Shown: positions 12,989 to 25,319, counted from the stretch's first letter. The stretch: DNA of 64,000 nucleotides from Macrobrachium rosenbergii (GCF_040412425.1 NC_089777.1:39038537-39102536), one strand, 5' to 3'. Numbers and translations are program-made. The notes: a model not told the origin generated them from the letters alone.

Positions 12989-13380
12989 TCTTACGTTAGA
13001 TATCAAAAGAAGGAAATTCAGTATTAACCTAATGTTTAAATAAAGTTAAAGTTACTGTAATTCCATTTAAAAGTCAGCTTAATATATTACCCTTAAAAAA
13101 AGAAATAAATGGTTGACATAAAAATATAGGAGAGTGTTAAGGTTAGCATACTATTTCTCTCTCTCCCCATTCCACTGATCTATTTTCAGAAGTGTTCTAA
13201 ACCTCATTTAAAAAAAAAATTCTTTATTCTGTCTGTTTCTCTTTGTTCTGAAATGCTCTATGTTTTAGAACAGTGCATTTACAGTTTGTAGATGGTACAG
13301 GTAAAATAAGATCAATTTAAAATTATCTACTGTACAGTTAAAGACATACAGAGAAACAGTAATACATAGGTTGTGCTAAC

Positions 13381-13476
<96 letters not shown>

Positions 13477-13635
13477 AGTAGGAAACCTTTGACTCCCTAA
13501 TCAGCAACACTCTTCCTTCTTGTCATGTTAAATCAACATGTCTGACAGCTTTGCCTTCAAGCTTCGAAAAAAAAGATGAGGGAATATACGTTATCACATA
13601 GGAATGTTCTAATTACAGTTATATTATTATTATTA

Positions 13636-13890
13636 CAGGAAGTCCCCGGTTAATGGCGGGCTCGGTTAACAGCGATCCGGTTTTATGGTGCTTGTCTAGC
13701 AACGAAAATCGGCAATTTTCGGCACTGAAAATCACCGATTTCCGCTTATCGGCGCTGATAATTGGGTATTGGTGCCAAAACATGCCTAACAGAGGCGCCG
13801 ATAACCGAAAATCGGCGCTGATAACCCCCGAAAATCGGGTATCATCACACCATCAGAAACGGAACTCAGCCAATAACCGGGGACTGCCTG
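13636..13890. mobile_element. MITE of the GGCAGTCCCCGG family
   Basis: CAGGAAGTCCCCGGTTAA at the left and TAACCGGGGACTGCCTG at the right form inverted ends, flanked by TA on both sides. The interior is built of short palindromic pieces such as CCGATAACCGAAAATCGGCG. It is inserted in the right half of (GA)n element copy 1. The short frame 13653-13919 is only this element read through. Confidence 0.85.
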
Positions 13891-14139
13891 TATTAATCTT
13901 GTTAGTATTTGAAAATTAGCACTTATTATTAGGAAATAAGTTTATTTATACAAAACAAATGTGCACCATAAAAATTCTCACATCTCAGTAAAAGAGAAAA
14001 AAATGACTTTTATTGTTTAATGTTATTTAATTTACACATAAAAGATTGAAAACTTATAAATTACATAAAAAATTAAACAACCACTTTTGCAGGGTTTCTC
14101 AGTATTTGCAAATGTTCGGGGTATTACTGTGTGTGTGTT

Positions 14140-14154
<15 letters not shown>

Positions 14155-14206
<52 letters not shown>
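14155..14206. repeat. (TA)n microsatellite
   Basis: A (GT)n run then (TA)n joins the end of the (GA)n element to the Tc1/mariner element; the latter is inserted in TA repeats on both sides. Confidence 0.95.
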
Positions 14207-14214
<8 letters not shown>

Positions 14215-15630
14215 ATTAAAAAACTTTAGTCCGGCCACGGTTGAGTGGCCTAAATATATGGCCAAATTTGAAGGAACCAAAAGTGCAAGAAAAAATTCTG
14301 TCAAATCATTAGGCCGCTTACTGAGAGTAGCTAAGGGGGAGGAGCTTATGGCTCGCTAAAAAGAAAGCAGACAAGTAAGGTTTTGGCTGGCGATCTAGGT
14401 GCCAACGTGAATTTTTTGCTCCACGCTCCCGTCGAAGTTTTGGCCTACCCCGGGTCACATCCTGGGACCCTGTGACCTTACTATGGGGGAAATTTAAGGA
14501 TCTGAATGAACAGATCATAGCACAGATATGTGCATTAAAGGAATCAGGTCTTAAAACGAAGGAAATCGCCGCTCAGGTGGGTGTGAGCGAGCGATCTGTT
14601 AGACGCTGGGTTGCCAAGTTTCACCAGGGTGGAAGGGGCGATATACCGTCGCAAGTAAAACGCTCTGGGAGGCCTAAGAAGACTTCTAATCGAAGTATGA
14701 CTATTTTAAAGCGTCAATTAGAGGTTAATCCACGCATGACATCAAGGAAATTGAAGGAATCCAACCCACAACTGCTTGGTGATGTTTCAGTTCGGACCGT
14801 CAATCGCCATATCAATGAACTTGGATACACAAGCCACCGTCCACGGAAGAAGCCAATTTTGACCAAGTTACAGAGGGATAAAAGAGTCAAATTTGCTCGG
14901 AAGTACAGCGTTTGGGATGAGTCTCAATGGCTAAGCCTGCTTTGGTCAGATGAATCGACTCTTATGGTCACTTGTAATAGAGGTCGTAATGTTTTTTTAG
15001 GTCCGAAGCGACCCTCTTGACCCTACGTACCTTGAAGGGACTGTCAAACACCCTGATTCTCTCATGGTTTGGGGAGCTTTTACTGGTCATGGTGTAGCCA
15101 AGCTTCATGTCTTTAAAAAGAATGAAAAAGTTAACCAGTATAATTATTTGGAGTTGATGTGTGACATTTTGCCTGATGCATTCGAGGATACGGGTGCCAC
15201 ATGTTTTCAGCAGGATGGCGCCAGGGCTCACACGGACTAAATCTGTCACTCAGTGGCTTCAGGATTGCAGGTTCCCTTCATCAATGATTGGCCTGGTAAT
15301 AGCCCTGACATTAGCCCAATAGAAAACTTATGGGAGATCGTAAAGAGGGATCTACAAGACAAAGATGTGTAACGTCTGTTCCAAGGCTGGAGGCAGAAAT
15401 CCACGCATCTTGGAACAACATACCAAGGAAATGCTTCATAATTTGGCCTTGTCTGTACCAAAACGATTGAAGGAGGTGATTAAACGTAAGGGTTGTCCTA
15501 CTAAATATTAGTGAATACTAATAAAGGCAATTTAGACTTAGAATTGTGTTGTTATTAGCCTATTTGTAGTTTAGTTATGTTGACATGTTTTGAGTTGAGT
15601 GAGGGCGGACTAAAGTTTTGTCGAGTACTG
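14207..15630 (+). mobile_element. Tc1/mariner-type DNA transposon
   Basis: About 1.42 kb with inverted ends: AGTACTTTATTAAAAAACTT then TAGTCCGGCC on the left, and GGCGGACTAAAGTTTTGTCG then AGTACTG on the right. Both sides are (TA)n, as expected for the TA target of this superfamily. It encodes one transposase frame broken near 15010. AATAAA occurs after the gene at about 15521. This is the only DNA transposon in the window with a recognisable transposase. Confidence 0.85.
14472..15490 (+). pseudogene. Tc1/mariner transposase, nearly intact but frameshifted
   Basis: The first frame (14472-15020, 182 codons) has a paired-type helix-turn-helix (residues about 15-60: ICALKESGLKTKEIAAQVGV), a GRPKKTSNRS AT-hook-like link and the second DNA-binding helix set. 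It reaches the first catalytic Asp in LLWSDEST. A shift near 15010 moves the rest to other frames: VWGAFTGHGVAKLHVF, QQDGARAHT (second Asp) and NSPDISPIENLWEIVKR (Glu), a DD34E-like arrangement. A further small shift lies near 15238. The enzyme would excise the element and insert it at TA. Only a few changes disable it, so the copy is fairly young. Confidence 0.85.
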
Positions 15631-16141
15631 TATATATATATATATATATATACATACACACACACACACACACTCGCTGACCAACCCGGCGCTGCCTGGG
15701 AAAACTGAATGATAACCGATAAACTCACTCTTTCCCTCTTTCTCCTCCCCCTAACACCCCCTCTACTCTTTCCCTCTTTCTCCTCCCTAACAACCCCTCT
15801 ACTCTCCAACCCGGTGCTGCCCAGGAAAACTCTGAATAACAACAGATAAACCCACTCTTTCTCTCCTCCCTAACACCCCCTCTATGCTCTTTCTCACTTT
15901 CTCCCTTTCCTGTTAAGATAGTTTGGCATTTTATTTTTTACCCCTTCTCATCCCCCTTCCTATCGGGGCTGAACTAGGACTTAAATGGCATCAGGAGTGT
16001 TACTATTCATCTCAGCGATCTCAAGAACTATCAATAGACACTAATTTCTGTTGTTTTTGGTTATTTTTACATGTCACCCCCTTCCCATCCCCACCTCCTT
16101 TGTGCTAGTCGGTAAAGGGGGAAGAGATTAGAGGGGTATAT
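15631..16141. repeat. (TA)n/(CA)n and duplicated CT-rich segment
   Basis: Short (TA)n and (CA)n runs lead into two imperfect copies of a segment starting CCAACCCGGCGCTGCC (about 15683 and 15808), each followed by CTCTTTCCCTCTTTCTCCTC-type pyrimidine-rich sequence. It lies directly upstream of a Penelope endonuclease frame. I cannot tell whether it belongs to that element. Confidence 0.5.
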
Positions 16142-16690
16142 ATGGCAGCATGTCTAGACTGTGAAGAAGGGTACTATGGCGAAACTGGCAAATCATGTAA
16201 AGAGCGAAGCAAACAACATCTGCAGAACATACAGCATTATAGTCAGACGTCAGCAGTTGCCAAACACTATTGCGAAAATGATCATAAAATTGACTGGGAA
16301 AATATGAGTTTTCTGTACAGGAACACCAACAAAACGTCCAGACTGGTTGTAGAGAACGCCTTCATAACTTGCGCCAACAACACAATGGCAGGAACACCAA
16401 AAACGGCTTTGAAGACAGCATATCTAGAAAAATCGTGTACTCAGCAGCAGCAAGGAAATGAAGGAAAAACGCAAGAGAACGCACGGAAAACGGACACCTG
16501 GAAGAAGGGAGCAGAGAAAGACCAAGATCACGAGGGGGTGGGGGTCACACAGGAGGAGCTAGGCGATTATAGGATTAAAAGTACCCAGCACACAGATATA
16601 AATACAGCTGGACTATGCGTCTCCTCATTGTATGGATACTTGATACTGTGGACTGTTCGTCCAAGAAAGCTTGTAACTCTTTCTGAATAA
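16142..16690 (+). CDS. Penelope-like GIY-YIG endonuclease, C-terminal fragment
   Basis: A 182-codon open frame starting CLDCEEGYYGETGKSCKERS and continuing KQHL...SAVAKHYCENDHKIDW. It contains the YYG half of the GIY-YIG fold, the conserved Arg after SCKE, and the later His and Glu (RLVVENAFI) of these nucleases. It belongs to a different Penelope lineage from the copies at 7.6 and 20.3 kb, since the sequence hardly matches them. The reverse transcriptase part is absent upstream, so this is a 5'-truncated insertion, the usual outcome of target-primed reverse transcription. The tail (residues about 105-182) is polar and of unknown role. Confidence 0.75.
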   Translation: MAACLDCEEGYYGETGKSCKERSKQHLQNIQHYSQTSAVAKHYCENDHKIDWENMSFLYRNTNKTSRLVVENAFITCANNTMAGTPKTALKTAYLEKSCTQQQQGNEGKTQENARKTDTWKKGAEKDQDHEGVGVTQEELGDYRIKSTQHTDINTAGLCVSSLYGYLILWTVRPRKLVTLSE

Positions 16691-16733
16691 ATACTCCATT
16701 AGATACCATCCAGATTGAATGAGGTCCTTTTAG

Positions 16734-17380
<647 letters not shown>

Positions 17381-17384
17381 AGTC

Positions 17385-17890
17385 AGGAATAAACCCCATC
17401 TCTTATTTTTTCACCTGTGGTGTTGTGATAAACAAATAAAGTGTTAAAGTGATTATAATCATCAATGGATACCATGCGCTCCCTCCAATCTTTGTGTTTT
17501 TTTCCCCATCTTGGAATATGCCATTTGACATTTTGCAGATGCCCTAACTCAAGCCCATACAACCAGGAAACACCTGCAGTTTCTATGCAAATGCCAGGAT
17601 AGAATACAGAGTTTAGACCAAATGCCAAGCACTGGGACCTATGAAGTCATTCAGTGCTGAAACAGAATTTCACAGTAAAAAGGTTTGAAAGATGTAACAA
17701 GAGGAAAACCTGGCAGTTGCACTACAAAACAATTGTAACGAGAGGGTGGAAAAATGGAAGAAAGAGAATATGAAAGGCGGTACAGTAAAAGGAACGACAG
17801 GGGTTGCAACTAGGGACTGAAGGGACGCTGCAAAGAACCTTAAGTAATGCCTACAGTGCATCGCATGAGGTGCACTGACAACACTATCCC
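17385..17890. repeat. dispersed repeat of a type common in decapods
   Basis: The stretch containing CCAAGCACTGGGACCTATGA, TCATTCAGTGCTGAAACAGA and GAACCTTAAGTAATGCCTAC followed by GCATGAGGTGCACTGAC is one I recognise from memory as a frequent short repeat in shrimp and crab DNA. It has no protein frame. Its class is uncertain; a SINE or MITE is likely. Confidence 0.5.
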
Positions 17891-18169
17891 CCTACAAGAC
17901 AAATGTCGGGATTAGTAAGTGATTCCAAGGATAACCAAATCAATGTTACTGTAAAATTAGAAGATCTACTGTTTGGTGAAATCCAACTACCTATATTGGA
18001 AAAACGTATTAACATTAAGATAATGGAAACTAAAAAGTTTTGAAGACCTCTTGAGAAAAAGAAGATATTTTTAAGTCTCAATACCACCAGAGTGGAAAGA
18101 TAACCTACGAGCAAGTAGCCTAAATACTGCTATGTGAAAATGAGGAGAAAAGTATATTGGAATCTTCAA
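17891..18169. other. unclassified intron
   Basis: AT-rich, with no recognised gene or repeat end. Confidence 0.4.
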
Positions 18170-18710
18170 CATAAACATGACCATAACTCAATAAAAATGC
18201 AGGATACATTGTTTTCAAGCCACCCAAAGGATTAAAAGTAAGGTTTTCTTACAATTTTCAATGGTATTTTGGATGCTGCCAGTCTGAAGCCGATCCAGAC
18301 GGAATAATTATGCATTCAAAACAGCACAATGGTAAAAATTTTGAGGTTTTTTGAAGAAAAACTTAATAAAAATGCAGGATACATTGTTTTCAAGACACCA
18401 AAAGGATTAAAAGTAAGGTTTTCTTACGATTTTCGACGGTATTTTGGACGCCAATCAGAATGGAAGAATATGGATCCAAAAAGTCAGAATGGAAAAAATT
18501 TGGAGGTTTTTGATGAAAAACTCAATAAAAAGGCAAGATACATTGTTTTAAGACACCCAAAAGATTAAAAGTAAGGTTTTCTTACGATTTTCGATGGTAT
18601 TTCAGACAACGCCGCTCCAAATGGAAGAAATATGCATCCAAAATGGCAGAATAGTAAAAATTTAGAAGTTTTTTTTTATGAAAAACTCAATAAAATCAGG
18701 GTTTTGGCTA
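18170..18710. repeat. tandem repeat, about three 160-bp units
   Basis: Each unit carries AATAAAAATGCAGGATACAT, then GATTAAAAGTAAGGTTTTCT and a TACGATTTTCGATGGTATTT-like end (about 18190, 18368 and 18528). A further single unit lies inside the TIR element 24461-24776. The open frame 18329-18568 simply reads through the units. Confidence 0.7.
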
Positions 18711-18714
18711 AGGT

Positions 18715-20336
18715 ATTTGGGTAGGTAAAAGCAAGAGGGTTAGAGTTTCCAGGTGTCTGCGTCAACGCCTTAATCCTGTCTAGGGGGACGGTAGAAAATT
18801 GTGTTCGCTTTGTGGATCACTTAGTTATATGGTCAAGGTACTTGAACAATGACAGCTGCTTACGGATTAGTTCATTTTCCTTTTCTAGGAAACCCGGGAA
18901 GCAAATCAGTAAGACTCTTAAGAATAAATTGCTGGCTACGCCAATCCTGATACAGATGTCATGACAGCTATAAAAATTGATGTATGACAGAAAGTTGGTT
19001 TTCTGTATATGGTGAATTTGTATTGTTATGTCTCTGGTTATTAAAACATCAAGAAAAGGAATTTTTATGTCTGTTTCCCATTCAACTTTAAATTTGTTGC
19101 TAAGCACTAATCCATTTAATTTTGAAAGAAATTCATTGAAACTGCCCCACTTATTATCCCAAAATGTTAAGAACATCTACATCTCATCCATAGCATGCCT
19201 TTAGGTTTTACTATTGCATTTATTATTAGTTTCAAAATATTCCATGTATAAATTGGCTAAAACAGGACTTAAAGGGCTGCCCATGCTGATTATTATTATT
19301 AATTGTGGGTTATCTGGCATCACAACTACCAGGGTCACTGATGCTGTGCCCATGCTGAACCTGAATTTTTGTTAATAGAATGACTCCCCAAATAAAAAGA
19401 AGTTATTTGATACACATAATTCAGCTAATTTTATTATTTTATCTAGGGCTAGTGGGAAGTGATCTGAATAGGAGGCTAATTTTTCTCTCAAAAACTGTAG
19501 AATGTCTTTTACTGGTACTTTTGTGAACAGGGAATCTACATCTTCTATACTTAAAAGTTTTATGTTGTGAAGTGGTATATGTGCTTCTTTGAATTTGTGA
19601 CAGAAATCTTCAGGATGTTTAATGTGACTGAGAGAAAATATGCCTAAGAAAGGGGAAAGGAGGCCAGCTAACCACTTGGAGAGTTTATAATTGAAAGCTC
19701 TGGCATACGAAATAATAGGTCTGAATGGAGTTCTGGGAAGGCCATAAAAGTAAGGTAGTTTTGGGTTAATGATTTTAAATTTCTCCAGTATTTCAATACT
19801 CTTTTTATCTTTGCCAATTAATCTTACTTTGCTAAAAAATTCTGTGGAACATTTGGAGGGGATTTTTCGTTAATTTGTCATAAGTGTTAGTGTCACTAAG
19901 GAGTTGGTTGATTTTGTTGAGATAAAAGTCTTTGCCCATAATCACGATTTTGCTGTCTTTGTCGGATCTACTTACAGGCAGTCCTCGGTTATCGGCGATC
20001 TGGTTTTATGGCGCTTGTCTAGCAGCGACAATAACCAGATTTTCGACACCGATTCCCAATTATCAGCGCCGATCTCTGGTTATCGGTGCTGATCCCAGGT
20101 TATCAGTGTCGATAAGCGGATACCAGCGCCTATAACCAGGGATCGATGCTATTATCGCCGATTTTCAGTTATCGTCATGTTGTCAGGAACAGAACCCCCG
20201 CCAATAACCAGGGACTGCCTGTATTACAACATCTAATTTTTGCAGAGAGTGGATGGCTTTCATAAATCTACTGGGGACAGGGTATTTCTTATTAAGGTCA
20301 GCTATTGCATTTAATAAGATGCCTTTTAAACATATC
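18715..20336 (-). mobile_element. Penelope-like element fragment, minus orientation (RT part)
   Basis: Minus-strand relative of 7900-9200. Frame 18817-19176 reads FLTFWDNKWGSFNEFLSKLN, the stretch just after the YVDD motif, through SYINFYSCHDICIRIGVASN. Upstream parts (19200-20330) match the first half of the element with many stops. The GIY-YIG end is missing. A MITE splits it at 19975-20221, and the matching site in the 7.9 kb copy is empty. It abuts the plus-strand copy at 20337, making an inverted pair. Confidence 0.75.
19975..20221. mobile_element. MITE of the GGCAGTCCCCGG family
   Basis: CAGGCAGTCCTCGGTTATCG at the left and ATAACCAGGGACTGCCTG at the right, with TA on both outer sides. 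The Penelope copy at 7.9 kb shows the uninterrupted sequence (ATCTACTTATTATAACA on its complementary strand), confirming insertion at TA. Confidence 0.85.
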
Positions 20337-21190
20337 TCATGACATCTCTATTAACACTGGCAGAGCCAGCAATTTATTCTTAAGAGCCTTATAGATTTGC
20401 TCCCTGGATTTCCTGGAAAAGGAAACTGAACTAATCCGTAAGCAGCTGTCATCTTTAAAGTACGCTGACCATATAAGTGAGAAAGCGATCCACAAAACGA
20501 ACACAATTTTCTACTGTCCCCCTCAAAACAAGACCAGAGAGATAGCCAACAATAAAATAAAAATCCCACACCTGGACAGGATTAAGACGTTGACACAGAC
20601 CCTTGGAAACTCTTAAACTCTTTTGCTTTACCTACCCAAATACCTTAGCCACATCCCTGATTAACACCCAACAAAAGCCAGTCCCCAAAGACACAGGGGT
20701 TTACGAAATCCCTTGCCTCCATTGTGACCAAATCTTATATCGGTTTTACAGGGAAATCACTCCCCCAGAGATTAATAGTGCATAAACGTTCAGTCAGGTA
20801 CGGACAACAGAGCTCAACTATTTTTAACCACATAAATAACCATAATCACAGAATAAACTACAAAATGTCTTGTATAATTTATAGCAGCACTTGTTGGTTC
20901 CAAAGCCAGATGGTGGAATCAGCCTTGAATAAACAAAGAAATACGATGAACCTTGCAAGAGGCACCTGGGATTCAGATATTATAGATAAAGTCTTCCTCC
21001 AACCAGTGATTAAGAAGGTTAAAGAGAGCCTGTCAACTGGAGTGACGTAATGACTGACCTATGGACCTTCTGGTATAAATACTGATTTTCTGTAACTTTT
21101 TCTCATTAACTATTTGTCTGAGGAGAAAGACAGTTTGGTCTCTGAAATATAGCCTTTACTTTTTACATTTTAGCATTTTTATGGGCTCCT
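20337..21190 (+). mobile_element. Penelope-like element fragment, plus orientation (3' part with endonuclease)
   Basis: Begins inside the end of the reverse transcriptase (GACATCTCTATTAACACTGG) and continues to the element's 3' end, closely matching 8945-9740. The frame 20724-21050 carries KSYIGFTGKSLPQRLIVHKR and a downstream FLQPVIKKVKESLSTGVT tail. An upstream frame has the GVYEIPCLHCD half. The two halves are separated by one frameshift. The 3' end has a hammerhead-like core near 21118. Confidence 0.8.
21112..21156 (+). ncRNA. possible hammerhead-like core, second Penelope copy
   Basis: CTGAGGAGAAAGAC-AGTTTG-GTCTCTGAAATATAGC has CUGANGA, a short stem and GAAA. The counterpart at 9684 differs in the stem yet keeps pairing. 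Third helix and cleavage site not established. Confidence 0.3.
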
Positions 21191-21228
21191 TATATTTGAT
21201 ATACAGTATATATATATATATATATATA

Positions 21229-21564
21229 CAGTAAACCTCCCATTTTCACGTTCTCACGATTCGCGGACTCATGTATTCGCGGATTTCTCTGTGGAACGTG
21301 TCTACCCATTATTTGTGGAAAATTCGTCCATTCGTGGTGTTTTTCACTGAGAAATATTCACTAATTACTGTATTTTCACATAATTTTTATGACTAAATGC
21401 ACTTTCTGTGATAAAACTAATAAAATACTCAGGTATAAGCATTTTTAGAGGGTTTTTCTTGTGTTTAAGCTATCAAAATTGGCAGTTCAAAGTGTTTTTA
21501 GCGGGGTTTCAAGTATTCGCGGGGGGATGCGGTATACATCCCCCGTGAATACGGGGGTTTACTG
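21229..21564. mobile_element. MITE, CAGTAAACC family
   Basis: 336 bp with inverted ends CAGTAAACCTCCCATTTTCA and GGGGGTTTACTG, flanked by TA. Internal text such as CATGTATTCGCGGATTTCTC and GGGGGATGCGGTATACATCC is repetitive and partly palindromic. A relative hosts two other insertions at 58731-61015. Confidence 0.8.
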
Positions 21565-21576
21565 TATATACATATG

Positions 21577-22355
21577 CAGTAGAACCCCGGTCCTCGACCG
21601 TACTAGAACTCGACATTATCGGATTTCGACACGAAATGTTGAGTAAATTTTCCATCGGAGCTGGAAAAACAAACTGGAATCCGACCCGATGAATCATATG
21701 ACGTTTGTAGGAAAAAAGAGTTTCAGGCAGCTGCCACTAGTTGGCGTTGTTGGTGGCATTCTTCCCATGCCTATTTAAAAGCATTTAAAGCCCACATATG
21801 CTGCTGCTGCTGTTTGGAGAAGTACACCTTGTACAGGTATATATAATTTTTTTGGCTTTCTGCACTGAATTTTCATCCAATCATGGGTCCCAGTATGTTA
21901 ATTTTATGATAACAGACATACAGTAATTCGGCTTATAAATACTGTATTATTAATTTAATGTGATAACCAGGCTTGTTTTTCAATGTTATCATTATTAACA
22001 ACAGCTTTCGTGTGTACCCGTCACAGTACATTCTGGCAGTGCCTATTGGCTACCTAGCCTAGCCTATGGCGCTCGATCGCCGCATTGGTCGTAGGCCAAT
22101 TTTTTTGATACAGTATGCACTTAAAATGTAAAAAGTGCTTCTGATACGATAAATTATTCAACTCTGAACTTATTTAATTGTAATTTGTGTAATGTTTTGT
22201 ATAAAAAGGCAAGGTTGGGGTAATGACTGGTGGTCAGGAATGGATTAATCCATTTTCAGTTATTTCTTATGGGAGAAATTAATTCAGAATTCGAATAAAT
22301 CGAATCTCGACACTTCTTCTGGAACGAATTAGCGTTGAGGACCGGGGTTCCACTG
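21577..22355. mobile_element. TIR element, CAGTRGAACCCCGG family
   Basis: 779 bp with ends CAGTAGAACCCCGGTCCTCG and GAGGACCGGGGTTCCACTG. TA lies next to the right end and TATA-rich DNA surrounds it. No transposase. The interior includes a CTGCTGCTGCTG run and inverted-looking pieces (TTCGACACGAAAT, AATCTCGACACTTC). Confidence 0.8.
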
Positions 22356-22396
22356 TACATATAATATATATTATATACTGTATATATATACACATA

Positions 22397-24150
22397 CAGT
22401 AATACCCGAACTTGCGCAATTCGAGTTGCACGGATTCACAGACACACGAATTTTTCATTGGAACCTAACTAATGGTCATACACAAGTTTTTCACAGACAC
22501 GCGAAGATTTGCGAACACTGAGAAAACCTGGAAAAGTGTTTATGTTTAATTTTTTATAAGTTTTCAAGCTTTTATGTGTAAATTAAATAACATTAAATAT
22601 TATTAAACGTAATAATTTCTCTCTCTCTTTTAGTGAGATGAGAGAATTTTTATGGTACATGTATACAGGTATGTTTATTTGTATGATAAAAAACTTTTTA
22701 CCTAATAATAAGTACTAATTTCAAATATTAATAAGACTAATAAAATTAATTAATAATAATAATGTAATTACAAAATTCATATTATTTTAAACAAACAAAT
22801 TCTTCTCTCATCTTTTGTAAGAAGGTCAAAGGCAAAAGCTGTCAGACATGTCATTTAACATGACAAGAAGGGGAGTGTTGCTGATCAGTGATCAAATGTT
22901 TCTTGTAATTGTGTGTGTGTCCGTAATAATTCATAAAAAATTTCACTCTTTGAAGTAAGGACAACTGTTATCTCTCTCTCTCTCTCTTGTTCGAAGTTAG
23001 CCAACCTACGTATTACAGTACTGTTTCTCTGTGTGTCTTTAACTATAGAGTAGATAATTTTAAATAGATCTAATTTTACCTGTACCGTTTAAAACTGTAA
23101 ATACACCGTTCTAAAACATAGAGCATTTCAGAACGAAGAGAAAGAGACAGAATAAAGAAGATTTTAAAAACGAGGTTGAGAAGACTTCTAAAAATAGATC
23201 GGTGGAATGGGGGAGAGAGTCACACACTCCTATATTCTTACGTTAACCCTTTACAGTATTAACCATTTATTTCTTTTTTTAAGGACAATGTATTAAGCTA
23301 ACTTTTAAATGAAAATACAGTAATTTTAATTTCATTTAAAAGTTAGTTTAATACTGAATTTCCATCTTTTGATATCTAACGTAAGAATAACTTTCTCTCT
23401 CTCTCTCTCTCGTTATTCTCTGTCTTTGTAATAATTCATAAATAATTTAACTTGATATTTCAAGTAAGGACAATATCTCTCTCTCACTCTCTCGTGTTAT
23501 TCTCTCAGTCTCCGTAATAACTGATAAATAATTTCACTCTCCTAAGTAAGGACAACCCTTATCCCTCTCTCTCTCGTTCATAGTTAGGGCTCACACATTT
23601 TTACAACTTATTAATTCTCTGTACATCTTTACCTCTACAGTAGATAGTTTAAATTAATCTAATTTGACCTGTACCGTCTACGAACTGTAAATGCGCTAGT
23701 GTTGCAAATACGTTCTAAAACATAGAGACATAATAACTAAGAGTTGTATTAGTCAAAATAAAAAACACTGTTTGTTCATGAAAAAGCATTTCTGAACAAA
23801 GAGAAAGAGATGCAGAATAAAGAAGTTATTAAAAAGAGCTTGAGACGACTTCTAAAAATAGATCGGTTGGAAGGGGAGAGAGATAAATTCTCTTCCAACT
23901 CTCAATTTTTGTGTCAACCATTTATTTCCGTTTTTAGGGTAATGTATTAAGCTAACTTTTAAATGAGATTACAGTAACTTTAATTTCATTTGAAAGTTAA
24001 CTTAATAATTTGGGAGCATGATTAGGGTCATATCTAGTGTTTACACTTTAGAAATAAGCATTTATTGAGACCGTGCCAAACTTATGCAAAAATTCACCCT
24101 GCACGAGGGGTTCTGGAACCTAACCTCGTGTAAGTTCGGGGTATGACTGT
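22397..24150 (-). mobile_element. TIR element of the (GA)n family, copy 2
   Basis: Ends CAGTAATACCCGAACTTGCG and AAGTTCGGGGTATGACTG. The interior is the reverse complement of the other copies, with (CT)n tracts that are short here (for example 22970-22986, 23393-23412 and 23566-23577), and two copies of the TTAAGCTAACTTTTAAATGA hairpin. The other copies have much longer arrays at the matching positions, so this one shows an unexpanded or contracted state. Confidence 0.8.
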
Positions 24151-24460
<310 letters not shown>

Positions 24461-24463
<3 letters not shown>

Positions 24464-24776
24464 TCAGTCCCAACGCTTTTCAAATATATTCATCAGAAAT
24501 TATTTCCCGGTTTATGACGCATGCTCTGGGGTTACTGACCGCGTCAGACACTGATCCAATGGAAGAAATGTGGCTCCAAAACAGCAGAATAATAAAAATT
24601 TGGAATTTTTTTTATGAAAAACTCAATAAAAAATGCAGTTTACGTCATTTTCAATACACCCAAAGCATTAAAAGTAAGGTTTTCTTAGGATTTTTTTTTT
24701 TTACGATTTTCTCAGATTTTTCGGCTTACGACGCAGCGTAAAAACAGAAACCCCGTCAGAAACCAGGGACTGCCTG
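24461..24776. mobile_element. MITE related to the GGCAGTCCC family
   Basis: Ends CAGTCAGTCCCAACGC and CAGAAACCAGGGACTGCCTG with TA flanks. The middle contains one unit of the repeat found in tandem at 18170-18710 (AATGGAAGAAATGTGGCTCC, TTAAAAGTAAGGTTTTCTTA). No protein is encoded. Confidence 0.7.
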
Positions 24777-24777
24777 T

Positions 24778-24848
<71 letters not shown>
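24777..24848. repeat. (TA)n microsatellite
   Basis: Nearly pure TA, about 100 bp from the exon at 24945-25074. Confidence 0.97.
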
Positions 24849-24851
<3 letters not shown>

Positions 24852-24944
24852 TAATTTATATTTACACAAAATTGGCTTAAATAACAAATATCATTATTAA
24901 GAGCTCCTTGTTTCCCAAATGAAACCCTCTTCAAACAGTCTCAC

Positions 24945-25074
24945 CTATTAAACAATTTATTAGAATCTTTGGTTTCCTTCTCTTCTGGTGCTTCTGCTAC
25001 TTCAAACTTATTGGTCAGTGCTAAACATACTTCCATTCTACCCAATGTCACTGAACCTGAACCTGTGACAGAAT
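24945..25074 (-). CDS. IQGAP: IQGAP-family protein, exon (between GAP-related and C-terminal domains)
   Basis: Minus-strand exon of 130 bp; acceptor ctttgtttttcag|ATTCTGTC and donor TTTAATAG|gtgaga. It enters with two bases of an Asp codon and leaves two bases of an Arg codon, matching its neighbours. It encodes DSVTGSGSVTLGRMEVCLAL and TNKFEVAEAPEEKETKDSNK then LFN. The part LALTNKFEV corresponds to SLTLTNKFDVPG of vertebrate IQGAP. The acidic stretch (EAPEEKETKD) falls where vertebrate proteins have a variable loop. Confidence 0.88.
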
Positions 25075-25319
25075 CTGAAAAACAAAGAAACTTACTAAAA
25101 GTGAATATGGTTTAAAAAATTTATGTATTCACGAATTTATATGAAAAATATGGTACTACCAAAATCTGTTAATATCAAAGACGATCACAGATCTTGAAAA
25201 TGGAACCTGACTAATGGCTGACTCTTAGATCATAAAGTAGCACCTAGTTGGAGCCTTGGAAAAATTCATTCAAAAGTATACATAACCTCTCTGGAGAACA
25301 CTTTTCTTGGACCATTTAA

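Larger units (their letters stand above)
12050..14130 (+). mobile_element. TIR element carrying (GA)n arrays, copy 1
   Basis: Begins AGTCATACCCCGAACTTACG and ends TTCGGGGTATTACTGT, inverted ends shared with copies at 22397-24150, 45520-47186 and 53323-55905. The interior has conserved blocks (GATCTATTTTTAGAAG, TCTTTATTCTGTCTCTTTCT, ATGGTACAGGTAAAAT) and five long (GA)n tracts at about 12537-12624, 12681-12745, 12806-12860, 12911-12984 and 13384-13473, separated by CCTTACTTATGAGAGTGAAA-type spacers. No transposase is encoded. TA target duplications seen in other copies point to the Tc1/mariner superfamily. A MITE is nested at 13636-13890. Confidence 0.8.

Noticed and set aside
12537..13473. 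CRISPR-like pattern of repeats and spacers
   Set aside because: The repeats are simple (GA)n tracts and the spacers resemble each other; the locus is a eukaryotic transposon.
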